Shown: piece by piece, positions 8,786-18,811 of the stretch | Numbering within the stretch: the first letter of the stretch is position 1 | Layout of the letters: each line of letters opens with the position of its first letter | Assembly (NCBI RefSeq): GCF_003206575.1 | Contig: NZ_PZJO01000002.1 | Coordinates: 160,046-224,045 of the forward strand | Direction of reading: 5' to 3' | DNA from: Salinicola endophyticus | Lineage (GTDB): Bacteria; Pseudomonadota; Gammaproteobacteria; Pseudomonadales; Halomonadaceae | Length of the DNA stretch: 64,000 nt | Notes under the pieces: model-generated | Seen by the model: the letters and a program-made list of their open reading frames with translations, nothing else | What the model was told of the DNA's origin: nothing | The model's database searches: none | Translations under genes and position numbers: made by a program

Positions 8786-8852
8786 GCGCACGCGGCACGT
8801 GCCAGAAGTGGGCAGGCCGGGGCAGCGGCCCCACCCACAGCGCCTCCTCCTG

Positions 8853-8871
8853 CCCCCGGGCACGCCGGGGG
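8853..8871. terminator. GC hairpin between convergent arsR-type gene and sohB
   Basis: CCCCCGG (8853-8859), loop GCACG, CCGGGGG (8865-8871). The stem is strong but has no T-tract on either side, so termination is only possible. It lies in the 164-bp gap between two convergent genes. Confidence 0.4.
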
Positions 8872-8949
8872 AGCCTCTGGGGCCTGTCTGAAAGGCGGCC
8901 GAGCCTGGGCCGACTCCCCTGCGGTCAGGCGGTATGTTCGCGCCGGGGT

Positions 8950-9984
8950 CTAATGACGCTCCCACCCCAGACGGCCTAGCCGCTCCAGCACCCGATCCAG
9001 CGTCCGCTCCACTCCCGCTTCGGCCCCCTTGGCCAGACGGCCGGCGAGACCGCGGCGACTCGTCAGCGAAACGTGCAGGACCCGCGCCTGGCTGGAGAAC
9101 TTCTCAAGCAGGTAAGCGTCGCTGGTGCCGACGGCATCGATCAGCCCCTGGGGCAGCGCTTCGCTACCGTACCAGATCTCCCCGGTCGCCACCTGCTCGA
9201 GATCGAGCTGCGGGCGGCGCTCGCCCACATACTGCTTGAACAGGTCGTGGGTCGACTGCAGATCCTCGAGAAACTTGGCCCTGCCCTCCTCGCTATTCTC
9301 GCCCAGCACGGTCAGGGTGCGCTTGTAGCGTCCCGCCGTCAGCAGCTCGACGTCGACGTCATGCTTCTTGAGCAGCCGGTGTACGTTGGGGATCTGCGCC
9401 ACCACGCCGATCGAACCGATCACCGCAAAGGGCGCCGCGATCAGGTGATGGGCACAGCACGCCATCATGTAACCGCCGCTGGCCGCGACCTTGTCCACGC
9501 ACACCGTGAGCCGCGCGCCGGCGTCACGCAGGCGGTCGAGCTGCGCGGCCGCCAGACCGTAGCTGTGGACCAACCCGCCGCCGGAGGTCAGCCGCAGCAC
9601 CACTTCGTCACCCGATTCGAGCTGCGCTATCAGCAGCGATATCAGTTCGGACAGTGCAGGCGTCGCCGAGGCCTTGAGATCGCCCTCGAAATCCAGCACC
9701 CAGACCCGCTCGTTCACCGCTGCCTTGGCTGCCTGCTTCTCTTCACGCTTGAGCCGCTTGGCCAGTTGGCGTCGTCCCGACTTGGGTGTCGCCGCCAGCT
9801 GCAGCTGGCGCTGACGGCCGGAGAATCGCGCATCCAGCGAGGTCACCCGCAGCTGGCCGGTGCTACCGCTGTCACCGCCACGGCGGCGGCCACGCGCCAT
9901 TAGGGCCAGGACCAAAGCCAGCGCGAACACGAGTGTCGCGGTCTTGGCCAGGAACATACCGTACTCCGCCAGCCATTCGATCAT
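8950..9984 (-). CDS. sohB: Inner-membrane peptidase SohB (S49 family)
   Basis: Membrane-anchored serine protease with its active domain in the periplasm (344 aa). One N-terminal membrane helix (FLAKTATLVFALALVLALMA, residues ~11-30) is followed by a basic linker. The S49 protease fold carries the nucleophile in DKVAASGGYMMACC and the catalytic Lys in AGRYKRTLTVLGENSEEG. LTSGGGLVHSYG is also typical. ATG 9984 has GGAG 6 nt upstream. It is divergent from the SCP2-domain gene across 189 bp of presumed promoter region. Confidence 0.93.
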   Translation of the reverse strand: MIEWLAEYGMFLAKTATLVFALALVLALMARGRRRGGDSGSTGQLRVTSLDARFSGRQRQLQLAATPKSGRRQLAKRLKREEKQAAKAAVNERVWVLDFEGDLKASATPALSELISLLIAQLESGDEVVLRLTSGGGLVHSYGLAAAQLDRLRDAGARLTVCVDKVAASGGYMMACCAHHLIAAPFAVIGSIGVVAQIPNVHRLLKKHDVDVELLTAGRYKRTLTVLGENSEEGRAKFLEDLQSTHDLFKQYVGERRPQLDLEQVATGEIWYGSEALPQGLIDAVGTSDAYLLEKFSSQARVLHVSLTSRRGLAGRLAKGAEAGVERTLDRVLERLGRLGWERH

Positions 9985-10173
9985 GCCCTGCTCCTTACAT
10001 CATTTATGTCTAATCTATTACCCATCTGGCCCTCGCCGCTAGCCGGCGCGAATAGGATTGCTTATCAAACGCCGGAGACCTTCGCGGGCAGGCGAGAATC
10101 GGCTTGAGAAACCGCAACTTGCATAACGCACAGCGCAGTGGTTTGCTTATCCGAACGCTAATGGAGGGCCATC

Positions 10174-10494
10174 ATGGATGACGAGCAACTGATCGCCAAG
10201 CTGCAACACCGCTTCGATTCCGCGGCCGCGGGCGATCTCAACGCGACCTATCAGTTTTTACTGCACGACGCCGACGATCATCATCTGGTGATCGAAGGTG
10301 GCAGCCTTAGCATCCATACCGGCCACCACGCTGCTCCTGATGTGACCATCGAGAGTGACACGGCCACCCTCATCGCTCTGATCAAGAAAGAGCTCAACGC
10401 CATGCAGGCGCTACTCGGTGGCCGGGTCAAGGTCAAGGGCGACATCGGCCTCGCCGCGCGGCTGCCCAAGCTGTTCGGCAAGCGTAACGACTGA
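10174..10494 (+). CDS. SCP2 sterol-binding-domain protein
   Basis: Small soluble protein (106 aa) made almost entirely of one SCP2 domain. The hallmark region is DVTIESDTATLIALIKKELN, then ALLGGRVKVKGDIGLAARLPKLF, given here as KVKGDIGLAARLPKLF. SCP2 domains bind lipids or acyl-CoA in a hydrophobic tunnel; the ligand here is unknown. A strong GGAGGG ribosome site precedes ATG 10174. It is convergent with nudC, with only 7 bp between the stops. Confidence 0.85.
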   Translation: MDDEQLIAKLQHRFDSAAAGDLNATYQFLLHDADDHHLVIEGGSLSIHTGHHAAPDVTIESDTATLIALIKKELNAMQALLGGRVKVKGDIGLAARLPKLFGKRND

Positions 10495-10501
10495 ACGGGC
10501 C

Positions 10502-11275
10502 TCAGCGTGTCGCCACCGCGCGCCGGTGGGTGTCGATCAACTGGCGCGAGATCGAATAGCTCGGCGGCAGCTCCGGCGGATTCTCCGGCGTGAACCAGGC
10601 GGCATCGGCAATCTCGTGACCGTCGATACGAATGCGCCGGCTGGTCGCTTCGGCAAAGAAGCCCATCATCAGCGAGTGCGGGAAAGGCCATGACTGGCTC
10701 TTGAAGAAGCTGACCCGCCCCACCTCGACGCCGACCTCTTCCATCACCTCGCGGCGCACCGCCGACTCCACCGCCTCGCCGGGCTCGATGAAGCCCGCCA
10801 GGGTCGAGTAGCGCTGTGGCGGAAAGCGCGGGCTGCGTGCCAGCAGCATATCGCGGCCGAAGGTCACCAGGGTGATGATGCAGGGGGAAATACGCGGATA
10901 GGCGCGCAGTCCACACTGCTCGCAGCTCATCGCGAACTCATGTGCCAGACGCTGGGTGGGATGGCCACAGCGACCGCAGAAGCGGTGGTCGCGCTCCCAA
11001 TGGCTGACCTGCAGCGCGGTCGCCAGAACCTCGCTCTCGGCCGGTGATATCTGCGCCAGCCAGTCGCGTGCCGGGGGCCATGCCTCGCCGCCTGCCTCGA
11101 TCGAGAGCGCCACCGGCTCGTCGTGCCAGAAGCCCAGGCGCAGTGCCTGCGGCGGCCACGCCACGTCACGTTCGAGCACGCCCTGACCATCGCTGCTCGG
11201 CGCCACGCCCTGGGCATTCAGGCGGATAAGCCAGCCCCGCCGCACATCGGCAGGGGGCAGCTCGCGACGCAGCAT
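10502..11275 (-). CDS. nudC: NADH pyrophosphatase / RNA decapping Nudix hydrolase NudC
   Basis: Cytoplasmic hydrolase (257 aa) that cleaves NAD(H) and removes NAD caps from RNA 5' ends. A zinc ribbon is formed by CGRCGHPT and CEQCGLRAYPR (residues ~98-122). The Nudix box follows as GFIEPGEAVESAVRREVMEEVG, with key residues G, E, R-E-x-x-E-E. The downstream SQSWPFPHSLMMGF segment is diagnostic of NudC. ATG 11275 overlaps the dnaQ stop (TGATG), so the two genes are translationally coupled. Confidence 0.95.
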   Translation of the reverse strand: MLRRELPPADVRRGWLIRLNAQGVAPSSDGQGVLERDVAWPPQALRLGFWHDEPVALSIEAGGEAWPPARDWLAQISPAESEVLATALQVSHWERDHRFCGRCGHPTQRLAHEFAMSCEQCGLRAYPRISPCIITLVTFGRDMLLARSPRFPPQRYSTLAGFIEPGEAVESAVRREVMEEVGVEVGRVSFFKSQSWPFPHSLMMGFFAEATSRRIRIDGHEIADAAWFTPENPPELPPSYSISRQLIDTHRRAVATR

Positions 11276-12024
11276 CAGGAGGCGGCTCCATCACCGTCCA
11301 GCGCATCCCAGCGACACTGGCCGGCAGCTTGACGGATCTGCGCCAGGCGCTCGCGGTGCGCCTGCCATTCGGCATCACTGGGTTGTGCCACGACCAGCGG
11401 CGTGGCCGCCCGATCGAGCTGGAGATGGGCCCCGGCGCCGCTGTCGTTGCGGCTCTCGTTCTCTTCGCTACCGGCCAGCGACAGCGCCGTCTGGCCACCG
11501 GTCATGGCGAGATAGACCTCGGCCAGGATCTCCGAGTCGAGCAGTGCGCCGTGCAGCACGCGCTGGCCGTTGTCGATATCGTAGCGCTTGCACAGTGCAT
11601 CCAGGCTGTTGCGCTGCCCCGGATGCATCTGCCGCGCCATCTTCAGGGTGTCGAGCACGCTGCAGTGCTCGGCCACGGGCCCCAGCACCGGCCCGCCGCG
11701 GGCGGCCTCGAGCAGGCGGAACTCGTGGTCGAAGAAGCCAACGTCGAACGGCGCATTGTGGATCACCAGCTGGGCGCCGCGCATGAACGCCCACAGCTCC
11801 TCGGCGATCTGGGCGAAGACCGGCTCGTTGGCTACCCGCTCGTTGGTAATACCGTGGATCTCGATCGCCTCGGCCTCGATATGGCGCTCGGGATTGATGT
11901 ACTGATGGTAGGTACGGCCGGTGAAGCGACGGTTGATCAGCTCGATCCCACCGATCTCGATGATACGGTGCCCTTCGCGCGGGTCGATCCCGGTGGTTTC
12001 CGTATCCATGACGATTTGGCGCAT
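11275..12024 (-). CDS. dnaQ: DNA polymerase III epsilon subunit (3'-5' proofreading exonuclease)
   Basis: Proofreading subunit of the replicative polymerase core (249 aa). The Exo I motif is MDTETTG near residues 6-12, Exo II is VIHNAPFDVGFFDHE, and Exo III is HGALLDSEILAEVYL, giving the D-E/D/H-D catalytic set. The C-terminal ~60 residues are a variable alpha-contacting tail. ATG 12024 is preceded by GAGGAGA; an upstream in-frame start at 12078 lacks this. It sits between rnhA and nudC on the same strand. Confidence 0.95.
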   Translation of the reverse strand: MRQIVMDTETTGIDPREGHRIIEIGGIELINRRFTGRTYHQYINPERHIEAEAIEIHGITNERVANEPVFAQIAEELWAFMRGAQLVIHNAPFDVGFFDHEFRLLEAARGGPVLGPVAEHCSVLDTLKMARQMHPGQRNSLDALCKRYDIDNGQRVLHGALLDSEILAEVYLAMTGGQTALSLAGSEENESRNDSGAGAHLQLDRAATPLVVAQPSDAEWQAHRERLAQIRQAAGQCRWDALDGDGAAS

Positions 12025-12102
12025 GCGGCTCTCCTCAACTCTCAAACACTCGATCTGCAATAGCTCCGGCGCCCACACGCCGGGGGCCAGGGTTGGCGCA
12101 CG

Positions 12103-12663
12103 TCAGTCGCCGGCGATCACCGCATCGATCGCCTCGTTGGCCAGACGATCGGCCTTCTCGTTGCCGGCATGGCCGCTGTGGCCCTTGACCCAGTGCCACT
12201 CGATGCGATGACGCTGGGTCTCCGCCAGCAGCTCACGCCAAAGCTCGGCATTTTTCACCGGCTCTTTCGAGGCGGTCTTCCAGCCACGCTTCTGCCAGCC
12301 GTGGATCCACTCGGTGATCCCCTTGCGCAGATACTGGGAGTCTGTCCACAGCGCCACCTCGCAGGGACGATCCAGGGCCCGTAGCGCCTGGATCGCCGCC
12401 ATCAGCTCCATGCGGTTGTTGGTGGTGTGACGCTCGCCGCCCTTGAGCGACTTCTGGTGCTGCCCCGAGACCAGCAGCGCACCCCAACCGCCGGGGCCGG
12501 GGTTACCGCGGCAGCCGCCGTCGGTGTAGATGGTGACCTGAGGCAGCTTGGCCTGGGGTGTGGCGTCCGCGGTGGAAGCCGATGAAGAGGAAGCTGGCAA
12601 AACGTGAATTCTCTCTGGCGTATTGACCCATCGGCGGCACGCATCGATGGGCAGTTCGGCCAC
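12103..12663 (-). CDS. rnhA: Ribonuclease HI
   Basis: Degrades the RNA strand of RNA-DNA hybrids. The RNase H fold carries the acidic catalytic set in [17 protein letters not shown] (first Asp), NRMELMAAI (Glu), LWTDSQYL (Asp), and [19 protein letters not shown] (His and final Asp). The frame gives 186 aa from GTG 12663. The core normally begins within a few residues of VTIYTDGG, so the first ~35 residues (Ser/Ala-rich) are either an extension or a misplaced start. TTG 12600 is an alternative. It is upstream of dnaQ on the same strand. Confidence 0.95.
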   Translation of the reverse strand: MAELPIDACRRWVNTPERIHVLPASSSSASTADATPQAKLPQVTIYTDGGCRGNPGPGGWGALLVSGQHQKSLKGGERHTTNNRMELMAAIQALRALDRPCEVALWTDSQYLRKGITEWIHGWQKRGWKTASKEPVKNAELWRELLAETQRHRIEWHWVKGHSGHAGNEKADRLANEAIDAVIAGD

Positions 12664-12722
12664 GCCAATGGCGGCGGGCGTTCAGGTATCGGCGCCTGGC
12701 GAGCGCCCTGGCATTGACGGGA

Positions 12723-13556
12723 TCAGGCACTGCGCGAGCTCTCCACTCGTCGCGTGGCGGCCTCTTGCAACGGCCGCGCCGAAGGGGGATCACCGGCACT
12801 GGCAACGTCCCGCGTCGGCGCCTGGGGATGGTGCCGCGCCAATCCCAGCCAGGCACCGGACTTGGCCCCCACCAGTTTGGGCTCGCGCAGCGTGATCGGC
12901 TGCACCGGCAGCGCCCGGCGCCGGGCGATCAGCAGATAGGCCTGGCCCAGCGGCACGTTGTAGCGCCGGCCGAACGTCTCCAGGCACCGGTTGCGTGCCG
13001 AGCGCCAGGGCAGCCGGAAGCCACAGTAGTCTACTCGCTCGATCTCGAAGTCGACAAACTCGAGCCAGTCGCGCAGCCGCCGCGGTGTGCGCCAGGGCTG
13101 CTGCCACGGCGGCTGATGCCGGCGTGGGGCACCGCCCGCCGGCGCGTAGGGGTGCCAGCCGAAGACTACCAGCCGGCCATCGGCGCGGGTCACCCGGGCG
13201 GCCTCCTGCAACACCTGGTGGGGGCGCTCGACCGCCTCGAGCAGATGGTGGACCACGGTCAGATCGAGGCTGTCATCAGCCAGCGGCAAACGTTCCGGCG
13301 CGCAGACCAGGGTATTGGACTGGCGTGCCAAGGCCGCGCTGGGCGCCCACTCCAGTGTGTGGCGAATCGGGCTCATGTCGCTGATCAGTGGCGCCATCCC
13401 GAGCTGCAGGCTGAGCACGCCATGGCGATGCTCGCAGTGGGGGCCGAGGCAAGCTCGCTCGGCGCGCCATAGCGCGGCACCGGGCCCGCTATCCCAGAAT
13501 TGGCGGCCGCGCCGGACCGCATCGGCGAGCCGTTGCTGCGTAGACGTGATTGACAC
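12723..13556 (-). CDS. Class I SAM-dependent methyltransferase (YafS-like)
   Basis: Soluble 277-residue protein with a Methyltransf_11-type core. LSLQLGMAPLISD corresponds to SAM motif I, ERLPLADDSLDLTVVHHLLE to motifs II-III, and VTRADGRLVVFGWHP to the following strand. The position directly upstream of rnhA and dnaQ is shared with the yafS-rnhA-dnaQ neighbourhood of enterobacteria. The substrate is unknown. The C-terminal ~50 residues are low-complexity Arg/Ala/Pro-rich. Start GTG 13556 has AAGG 5 nt upstream. Confidence 0.82.
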   Translation of the reverse strand: MSITSTQQRLADAVRRGRQFWDSGPGAALWRAERACLGPHCEHRHGVLSLQLGMAPLISDMSPIRHTLEWAPSAALARQSNTLVCAPERLPLADDSLDLTVVHHLLEAVERPHQVLQEAARVTRADGRLVVFGWHPYAPAGGAPRRHQPPWQQPWRTPRRLRDWLEFVDFEIERVDYCGFRLPWRSARNRCLETFGRRYNVPLGQAYLLIARRRALPVQPITLREPKLVGAKSGAWLGLARHHPQAPTRDVASAGDPPSARPLQEAATRRVESSRSA

Positions 13557-13701
13557 GGGCGCCTTAACTCCCCAAGGTTATCGCTTTTTGAGCGGTGCGC
13601 GGCGCCACCATCGGCGGCGCCGAAGGCAGCATGCGGTGGAACCGGCCGGGTCGATCCGGGTCTCAGCGAGGTCGATCGGTCGTGCACCCTCGACCGCCCC
13701 G

Positions 13702-13741
13702 CGTCGACAACGTCTTCATCGTCGACAACCGCTCCATCGTC
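13702..13741 (+). repeat. 18-nt tandem repeat upstream of gloB
   Basis: Two 18-nt copies (13702-13719 and 13720-13737) share CGTCGACAAC and CAT with a few differences between, and a third partial copy begins at 13738 (CGTCGCAAG). The array ends at the gloB ribosome site. A short frame from GTG 13682 to TGA 13753 reads through it. Confidence 0.6.
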
Positions 13742-13756
13742 GCAAGAGGATGACAC

Positions 13757-14524
13757 ATGCTGAGCGTGAAGCCGATTCCCGCGCTGGATGACAACTATAT
13801 CTGGCTCCTGCGTCAGGACACCACCGATGCGGTTGCCGTGGTTGACCCGGGCGACGCGGCACCGGTGATCGACTGGCTCGAGCGCGAACAGCTACGGCTC
13901 GAGAGCGTGCTGATCACCCACCACCATCATGACCATACCGGCGGTCTGCGCGAGCTGATCGAACGCTACGCGCCGCAGGTCTTCGGACCCGAGAATCCGC
14001 GTATCGAGGGCATTGGCCAGCGCCTCGGCGAGGGTGACGAGTGCCGCGTGCTGGGACGCCGCTTCGAGGTTTCGAGCGTCCCCGGGCACACCCTCGACCA
14101 TATTGCCTTCTACGCCCCCGGCACGCCGGGCCTGCTGTTCGCCGGCGACACGCTGTTTTCCGCTGGCTGCGGGCGCCTGTTCGAGGGTTCGCCGGAACAG
14201 ATGCGCCACTCGCTGGCCAAGTTCGACACCCTGCCCGACGACACGCTGGTATTTCCGGCACACGAGTACACCCTGGCCAATCTCGCCTTCGCCAGCGCTG
14301 CCGAGCTCGACAACACCGCCCGCGACGCCTACCGCCAGGAGTGCGAGCAGGCGCGCCGGCTGGAGCGGCCGACGCTACCCACCACGCTGGGCCGCGAGCG
14401 CCAGATCAATCCGTTCCTGCGCCTCGACCAGCCCGCGCTGCGCCAGACGCTGAGCGAGCAAGGCCCCAGCGCCAGCACGGCGGAGGCCTTCGCTACGCTG
14501 CGCGGCTGGAAGGATCGCTTTTGA
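13757..14524 (+). CDS. gloB: Hydroxyacylglutathione hydrolase (glyoxalase II)
   Basis: Cytoplasmic metallo-beta-lactamase-fold enzyme (255 aa) that hydrolyses S-lactoylglutathione to lactate and glutathione, ending methylglyoxal detoxification. The binuclear zinc site is THHHHDHTGG at residues ~54-63, with further ligands in VPGHTLDHIAFY, LFAGDTLFSAGCGRLFEG, and FPAHEYTLANL. The C-terminal RQINPFLR and TLRGWKDRF segments contact glutathione in homologues. Length is typical. GAGGATG precedes the start. Confidence 0.96.
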   Translation: MLSVKPIPALDDNYIWLLRQDTTDAVAVVDPGDAAPVIDWLEREQLRLESVLITHHHHDHTGGLRELIERYAPQVFGPENPRIEGIGQRLGEGDECRVLGRRFEVSSVPGHTLDHIAFYAPGTPGLLFAGDTLFSAGCGRLFEGSPEQMRHSLAKFDTLPDDTLVFPAHEYTLANLAFASAAELDNTARDAYRQECEQARRLERPTLPTTLGRERQINPFLRLDQPALRQTLSEQGPSASTAEAFATLRGWKDRF

Positions 14525-14594
14525 ACGCTGTCCGCCGACGCGGCGCCTCGACCGGCGCTACGGGCGGCGATTTACACCCGAGGATGTCTGCTGC

Positions 14595-15752
14595 ATGAAT
14601 GCCCGCTCGAGACGCCGCTATCTGGTCATCGGCCTGGCCGGCAGCCTGCTCTGCTCGGCGCTGCCGGCGGCGGCCTGGACCGACCCCGGCCAGCGCCAGT
14701 CCGCCCAGCCGCGCCAAGCCACCTTCTGGTCGGCGCTGCGTCTGACCGAAAGACCGGCGGCCGACGCCTGGGACACCCTGCGCCGGGGCTTCGCGCTCTC
14801 TCACGAGACCGACAATCCGCGCGTGGCGCACTGGTTGGCGTGGTACCGTCAGCACCCGCACCATGTCGAGTTGATCGCCGAGCAGGCGCGCCCTTGGCTG
14901 CACTGGGTGACCCAGCGCCTGACCGCCAACCATCTGCCCACCGAGATCGCCCTGCTGCCGTTCATCGAGAGCGGCTACAACCCGATCGCCACCAACCCCG
15001 GTGGGGCCGCTGGGCTGTGGCAGTTCATGCCCGCCACCGGCGACGCCATGGGGCTGTCGCGTACCGCCTGGTACGACGGCCGGCGCGATGTGGTCGCCGC
15101 CACCAATGCGGCCATGCGCTACCTGCGTCAGCTCGCCGACCGCTGGTATGACGGCGATCTACTGCTGGCACTGGCCGCATACAATGCCGGCGCCGGCACC
15201 GTCAATGCGGCGCGTGACGCCGCCGCCAATCGCGGCGAGCCGATCGACTACTGGCACCTGCGCCTGCCGAACGAGACCATGAATTACATTCCGCGGCTGC
15301 TGGCACTGGCGGAGGTGATCGCCAAGCCTGCGGCGTACGACGTCGCGCTGCCATCGATCCCCAACCGCACACCGTTCGTTAAGGTAGCCACCGACGGCCC
15401 GCTGACGCTCTCCCTGGCCGCCGAGCTGTCGGGGGTCGACCCTCAGACCCTGCGCCAGCTCAATCCCGGCTTCAAGCGCGCGTCGACCCGGCCCCGCGAG
15501 GATGCCAGCATTCTGGTGCCGGTGGCAGCCAAGCAGCGTTTCCTGGCCAACCTGGCCGAGCTGCCGGACTCCAAGCGAACGGTGCTCGAGCGCTATGTGG
15601 TCAGGCGCGGCGATACCCTTTCCGGCATCGCCGCGCGTTTCGCCACCAGCGTCAGCGACCTCCGGCGCGAGAATGGGCTCCACGGGAGCACCATCCGTAT
15701 CGGCCAGGCGCTCTCGGTGCCGGCCCGCGCGCTCGCCAGCAATTCGCGCTGA
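14595..15752 (+). CDS. mltD: Membrane-bound lytic murein transglycosylase D
   Basis: Periplasmic lytic transglycosylase (385 aa) that cleaves peptidoglycan with formation of 1,6-anhydromuramic acid. A signal sequence with LAGSLLCSALPAAAW is present. The SLT domain has the catalytic Glu in LLPFIESGYNP and the motif AAGLWQFMPATGDAMGL, then ALAAYNAGAGTVN. One C-terminal LysM domain is seen (YVVRRGDTLSGIAARF); E. coli MltD has two, so this is a shorter version. No clear lipobox Cys is at the signal cleavage site except LLCSALP. It lies 70 bp after gloB, as in enterobacteria. Confidence 0.92.
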   Translation: MNARSRRRYLVIGLAGSLLCSALPAAAWTDPGQRQSAQPRQATFWSALRLTERPAADAWDTLRRGFALSHETDNPRVAHWLAWYRQHPHHVELIAEQARPWLHWVTQRLTANHLPTEIALLPFIESGYNPIATNPGGAAGLWQFMPATGDAMGLSRTAWYDGRRDVVAATNAAMRYLRQLADRWYDGDLLLALAAYNAGAGTVNAARDAAANRGEPIDYWHLRLPNETMNYIPRLLALAEVIAKPAAYDVALPSIPNRTPFVKVATDGPLTLSLAAELSGVDPQTLRQLNPGFKRASTRPREDASILVPVAAKQRFLANLAELPDSKRTVLERYVVRRGDTLSGIAARFATSVSDLRRENGLHGSTIRIGQALSVPARALASNSR

Positions 15753-15881
15753 GGCGGCTGGCCGGCCCGTAACGGGCATTGGGTGCTGCAACTGGCGTCG
15801 ACGCGAATACGCCGTTTGCGTACAAAGACCTGGGATTCGGGTATAAAGCACGGCCAGACAACGACGAGTACGGGAGCACGC

Positions 15882-17732
15882 ATGCGAGGGGAGCGGCTGC
15901 GAGGCAGGGGCTGGAGAAGCGTCCTGGCGCTGGGCGTGGCGCTGATGATGGCGGCCGGCGGCGTGGCCAATGCCACGCCGGTGCCCACCGTACATGCACT
16001 GGCGCTCTACGACGATCCAGCGCTGCCGGCGGACTTCGACCACCTGCCCTACGCCAATCCTGATGCACCCAAGGGCGGCACCCTGCGCCGCGCCGCCAAC
16101 GGCAGCTTCGATTCGACCAATCCGTTCATCATCCAGGGCACCCCCGCCAGCGGGCTCGAGCAGATCTACGACACCCTGATGGCCTCGAGCGCCGACGAAC
16201 CCTTCACCATGTACGGGCTGCTCGCCGCGGGGGTGCGTCTCGATCCCGACCGCCACTGGATCGAGTTCGACCTGCGCCCGGAGGCACGCTTCCACGACGG
16301 CACCCCGGTCACCGCCGCCGACGTGGTATTCAGCTTTCGCCTACTGCGCGACAAGGGCTCGCCCTTCTATCGCGCCTACTATGCCAGCGTCGACTCGGTC
16401 ACCGCGCTCGACGCGCATCGCGTGCGCTTCGACTTCCCCGACAACGACTCCCGCGAACTGCCGCTGATCCTGGGCCAGCTACCGGTGCTGCCCGAGCACT
16501 ACTGGCAGGGGCGCGATTTCACTCGTCCCACCCTCGACAAGCTGCTCGGCTCCGGCCCCTACGCCATCGCCGATATCGATCCCGGCCGGCGCATCGTCTA
16601 TCGGCGGGTCGACGACTACTGGGGGCGCGATCTACCGATCAACCGCGGCCGCTACAATATCGACCGGCTGGTCTACGACTACTACCGCGACCAGTCGGTG
16701 GCGCTGGAGGCCTTTCTCGCCGGGGCGCTCGATCTGCGCCTGGAGAGCAGTGCCAAGAACTGGGCTACCGCCTACGACACCCCGGCAGTCAAGGACGGCG
16801 CGATCCGCCGGGTGATCGTCCCCGACGGCCAACCCGCCGGCATGCAGGGCTATATCATCAATACCCGCCGCCCGGCACTCTCCGATCCCCGCGTGCGCCA
16901 CGCGCTCAATCTGGCCTTCGATTTCGACTGGCTCAACCAGCACATCTTCTATGGCGCCTACCGCCGCACCCAGAGCTACTTCCAGAACTCCGAGATGGCC
17001 GCCAGCGGCCTGCCCGACCCGGCTGAGCTGAAGCTGCTGGCCCCCTACCGCGACCAGCTCCCCGCAGCGGTGTTCGACCAGCCGCTGCCGATCACACAGC
17101 CCCAGGGGCTGCGCCCACGCTTGCGCCAGGCCCTCGAGCTGCTGCGTGAGGCGGGCTACGAGGTGCGCGACGGGGTCATGGTCGAGCGTCAGAGCGGACG
17201 GCCGCTGAGGCTGGAGTTCCTGCTCTACGACAGCCAGTTCGAACGCATCACCCAGCCCTTCGTGCACAATCTGGCCCGGCTCGGCATCCAGAGCCGTATC
17301 CGTGTGGTCGACGTCAACCAGTACCTGAGCCGGCTGCGCCAGTTCCAGTTCGACCTGATCGTCGGCAGCTATCCGCAGTCGGCCAATCCGGGCAACGAAC
17401 AGCGTGACTTCTGGACCAGCGCCTACGCCGAGACGCCGCAGAGCCGCAATCTTGCCGGGGTCAGCGATCCGGTGGTCGACGCACTGGTCGACGATCTGAT
17501 TCGAGCCAACAGCCGCAGCGCACTGGATACCGCCGCCCGCGCCCTCGATCGGGTGCTGCGCTGGGGCTTCTATGTGGTACCGCAGTGGAATTTCGACGGC
17601 ACCCGGGTAGCGCTGTGGGACAAGTTCGGCTATCCGCAGCCGTTCCCGCGCTACACCCCGGATTTCAGCGTGTGGTGGGTCGATCCCCAGCGCGCCCCGG
17701 CGATCACCGCGCGTCAGCGCGGGCAGGAGTAG
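15882..17732 (+). CDS. yejA: Peptide ABC transporter periplasmic binding protein YejA
   Basis: Extracellular solute-binding protein family 5 (616 aa). A signal peptide ([19 protein letters not shown]) ends near residue 28. Mature-region hallmarks are [36 protein letters not shown] and [20 protein letters not shown] (each quoted in part). YejA homologues bind peptides, including microcin C. ATG 15882 has CGGGAG 5 nt upstream; a longer in-frame start at 15783 has no leader logic. It begins the yejABEF operon. Confidence 0.92.
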   Translation: MRGERLRGRGWRSVLALGVALMMAAGGVANATPVPTVHALALYDDPALPADFDHLPYANPDAPKGGTLRRAANGSFDSTNPFIIQGTPASGLEQIYDTLMASSADEPFTMYGLLAAGVRLDPDRHWIEFDLRPEARFHDGTPVTAADVVFSFRLLRDKGSPFYRAYYASVDSVTALDAHRVRFDFPDNDSRELPLILGQLPVLPEHYWQGRDFTRPTLDKLLGSGPYAIADIDPGRRIVYRRVDDYWGRDLPINRGRYNIDRLVYDYYRDQSVALEAFLAGALDLRLESSAKNWATAYDTPAVKDGAIRRVIVPDGQPAGMQGYIINTRRPALSDPRVRHALNLAFDFDWLNQHIFYGAYRRTQSYFQNSEMAASGLPDPAELKLLAPYRDQLPAAVFDQPLPITQPQGLRPRLRQALELLREAGYEVRDGVMVERQSGRPLRLEFLLYDSQFERITQPFVHNLARLGIQSRIRVVDVNQYLSRLRQFQFDLIVGSYPQSANPGNEQRDFWTSAYAETPQSRNLAGVSDPVVDALVDDLIRANSRSALDTAARALDRVLRWGFYVVPQWNFDGTRVALWDKFGYPQPFPRYTPDFSVWWVDPQRAPAITARQRGQE

Positions 17733-17740
17733 GCGAACCC

Positions 17741-18811
17741 ATGGCCAGCTATGTCCTGCGTCGCCTGCTGCTGATGATTCCCACCCTGCTGGGAATCCTG
17801 CTGCTCAATTTCGTGATCGTCCAGGCGGCGCCCGGCGGCCCCATCGACCAGATGATGGCGCGCTTCGAGGGGCTGAGCAGTAACGCCAGCACCGGGCTGG
17901 AGGGCGGCGGCGGGGATAGCGTCGGCGGCCGCGGTATGCGTGCGGCGGGGATCGATGACCAGCTGCGCCAGCAGCTGAGCCGGGAGTTCGGCTTCGACAA
18001 GCCGGCCTGGGAACGTTTCGCCCTGATGCTGCGCGACTACGCCACCTTCGATCTCGGCGACAGCCTGTTCCGCGGGCGACCGGTACTCGACCTGATCCTC
18101 GATCGCCTGCCGGTGTCGATCTCGCTGGGACTGTGGACCACGCTGCTGGTCTACCTGATCTCGATCCCGCTGGGGATTCGCAAGGCGCTACGCCACGGCA
18201 GCGCCTTCGACGTCTGGTCGTCGGGGGTGGTGATCGTCGGCTACGCGATTCCCGGCTTTCTGTTCGCGATCCTGTTGATCGTGGTCTTTGCCGGCGGCAG
18301 CTATCTCAACTGGTTCCCCTTGCGCGGGCTGACCTCGACCAATTTCGACGAGCTCTCCCTGCTCGGCAAGGTGCAGGATTACTTCTGGCACATCACCCTG
18401 CCAGTGACCGCCTCGGCGATCGGCAGCTTCGCCACCCTCACCATGCTGACCAAGAACAGCTTCCTCGACGAGATCCACAAGCAGTACGTGCTCACCGCTC
18501 GCGCCAAGGGTGCTTCCGAACGCCGGGTGCTCTACGGCCACGTCTTCCGCAACGCCATGCTGATCATCATTGCCGGCATGCCGGCGGCACTGATCGGCAT
18601 CTTCTTCACCGGCTCGCTGCTGATCGAAGTGATCTTCTCGCTCAACGGTCTTGGCCTGCTGGGCTTCGAAGCGGTGATGCAGCGCGACTATCCGCTGATC
18701 TTCGGCACCCTCTACCTGTATACCCTGATCGGCCTGCTGCTCAAGCTGATCTCGGATCTCACCTATGTCTGGGTGGATCCGCGTATCGATTTCGCTACCC
18801 GAGAGGCGTGA
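17741..18811 (+). CDS. yejB: Peptide ABC transporter permease YejB
   Basis: Inner-membrane permease (356 aa). The N-terminal helix [21 protein letters not shown] is followed by the insertion [16 protein letters not shown] typical of YejB. The BPD_transp_1 region has the coupling loop [20 protein letters not shown], then [19 protein letters not shown] 17741 follows GGCAGGAG. It lies 8 bp after yejA and its stop overlaps the yejE start (TGATG), so the operon is translationally coupled. Confidence 0.92.
   Translation: MASYVLRRLLLMIPTLLGILLLNFVIVQAAPGGPIDQMMARFEGLSSNASTGLEGGGGDSVGGRGMRAAGIDDQLRQQLSREFGFDKPAWERFALMLRDYATFDLGDSLFRGRPVLDLILDRLPVSISLGLWTTLLVYLISIPLGIRKALRHGSAFDVWSSGVVIVGYAIPGFLFAILLIVVFAGGSYLNWFPLRGLTSTNFDELSLLGKVQDYFWHITLPVTASAIGSFATLTMLTKNSFLDEIHKQYVLTARAKGASERRVLYGHVFRNAMLIIIAGMPAALIGIFFTGSLLIEVIFSLNGLGLLGFEAVMQRDYPLIFGTLYLYTLIGLLLKLISDLTYVWVDPRIDFATREA

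Noticed and set aside
15159-16295. 378-codon minus-strand frame across mltD and yejA
   Set aside because: It spans two clear plus-strand genes and shows no domain; an artefact of third-position GC.
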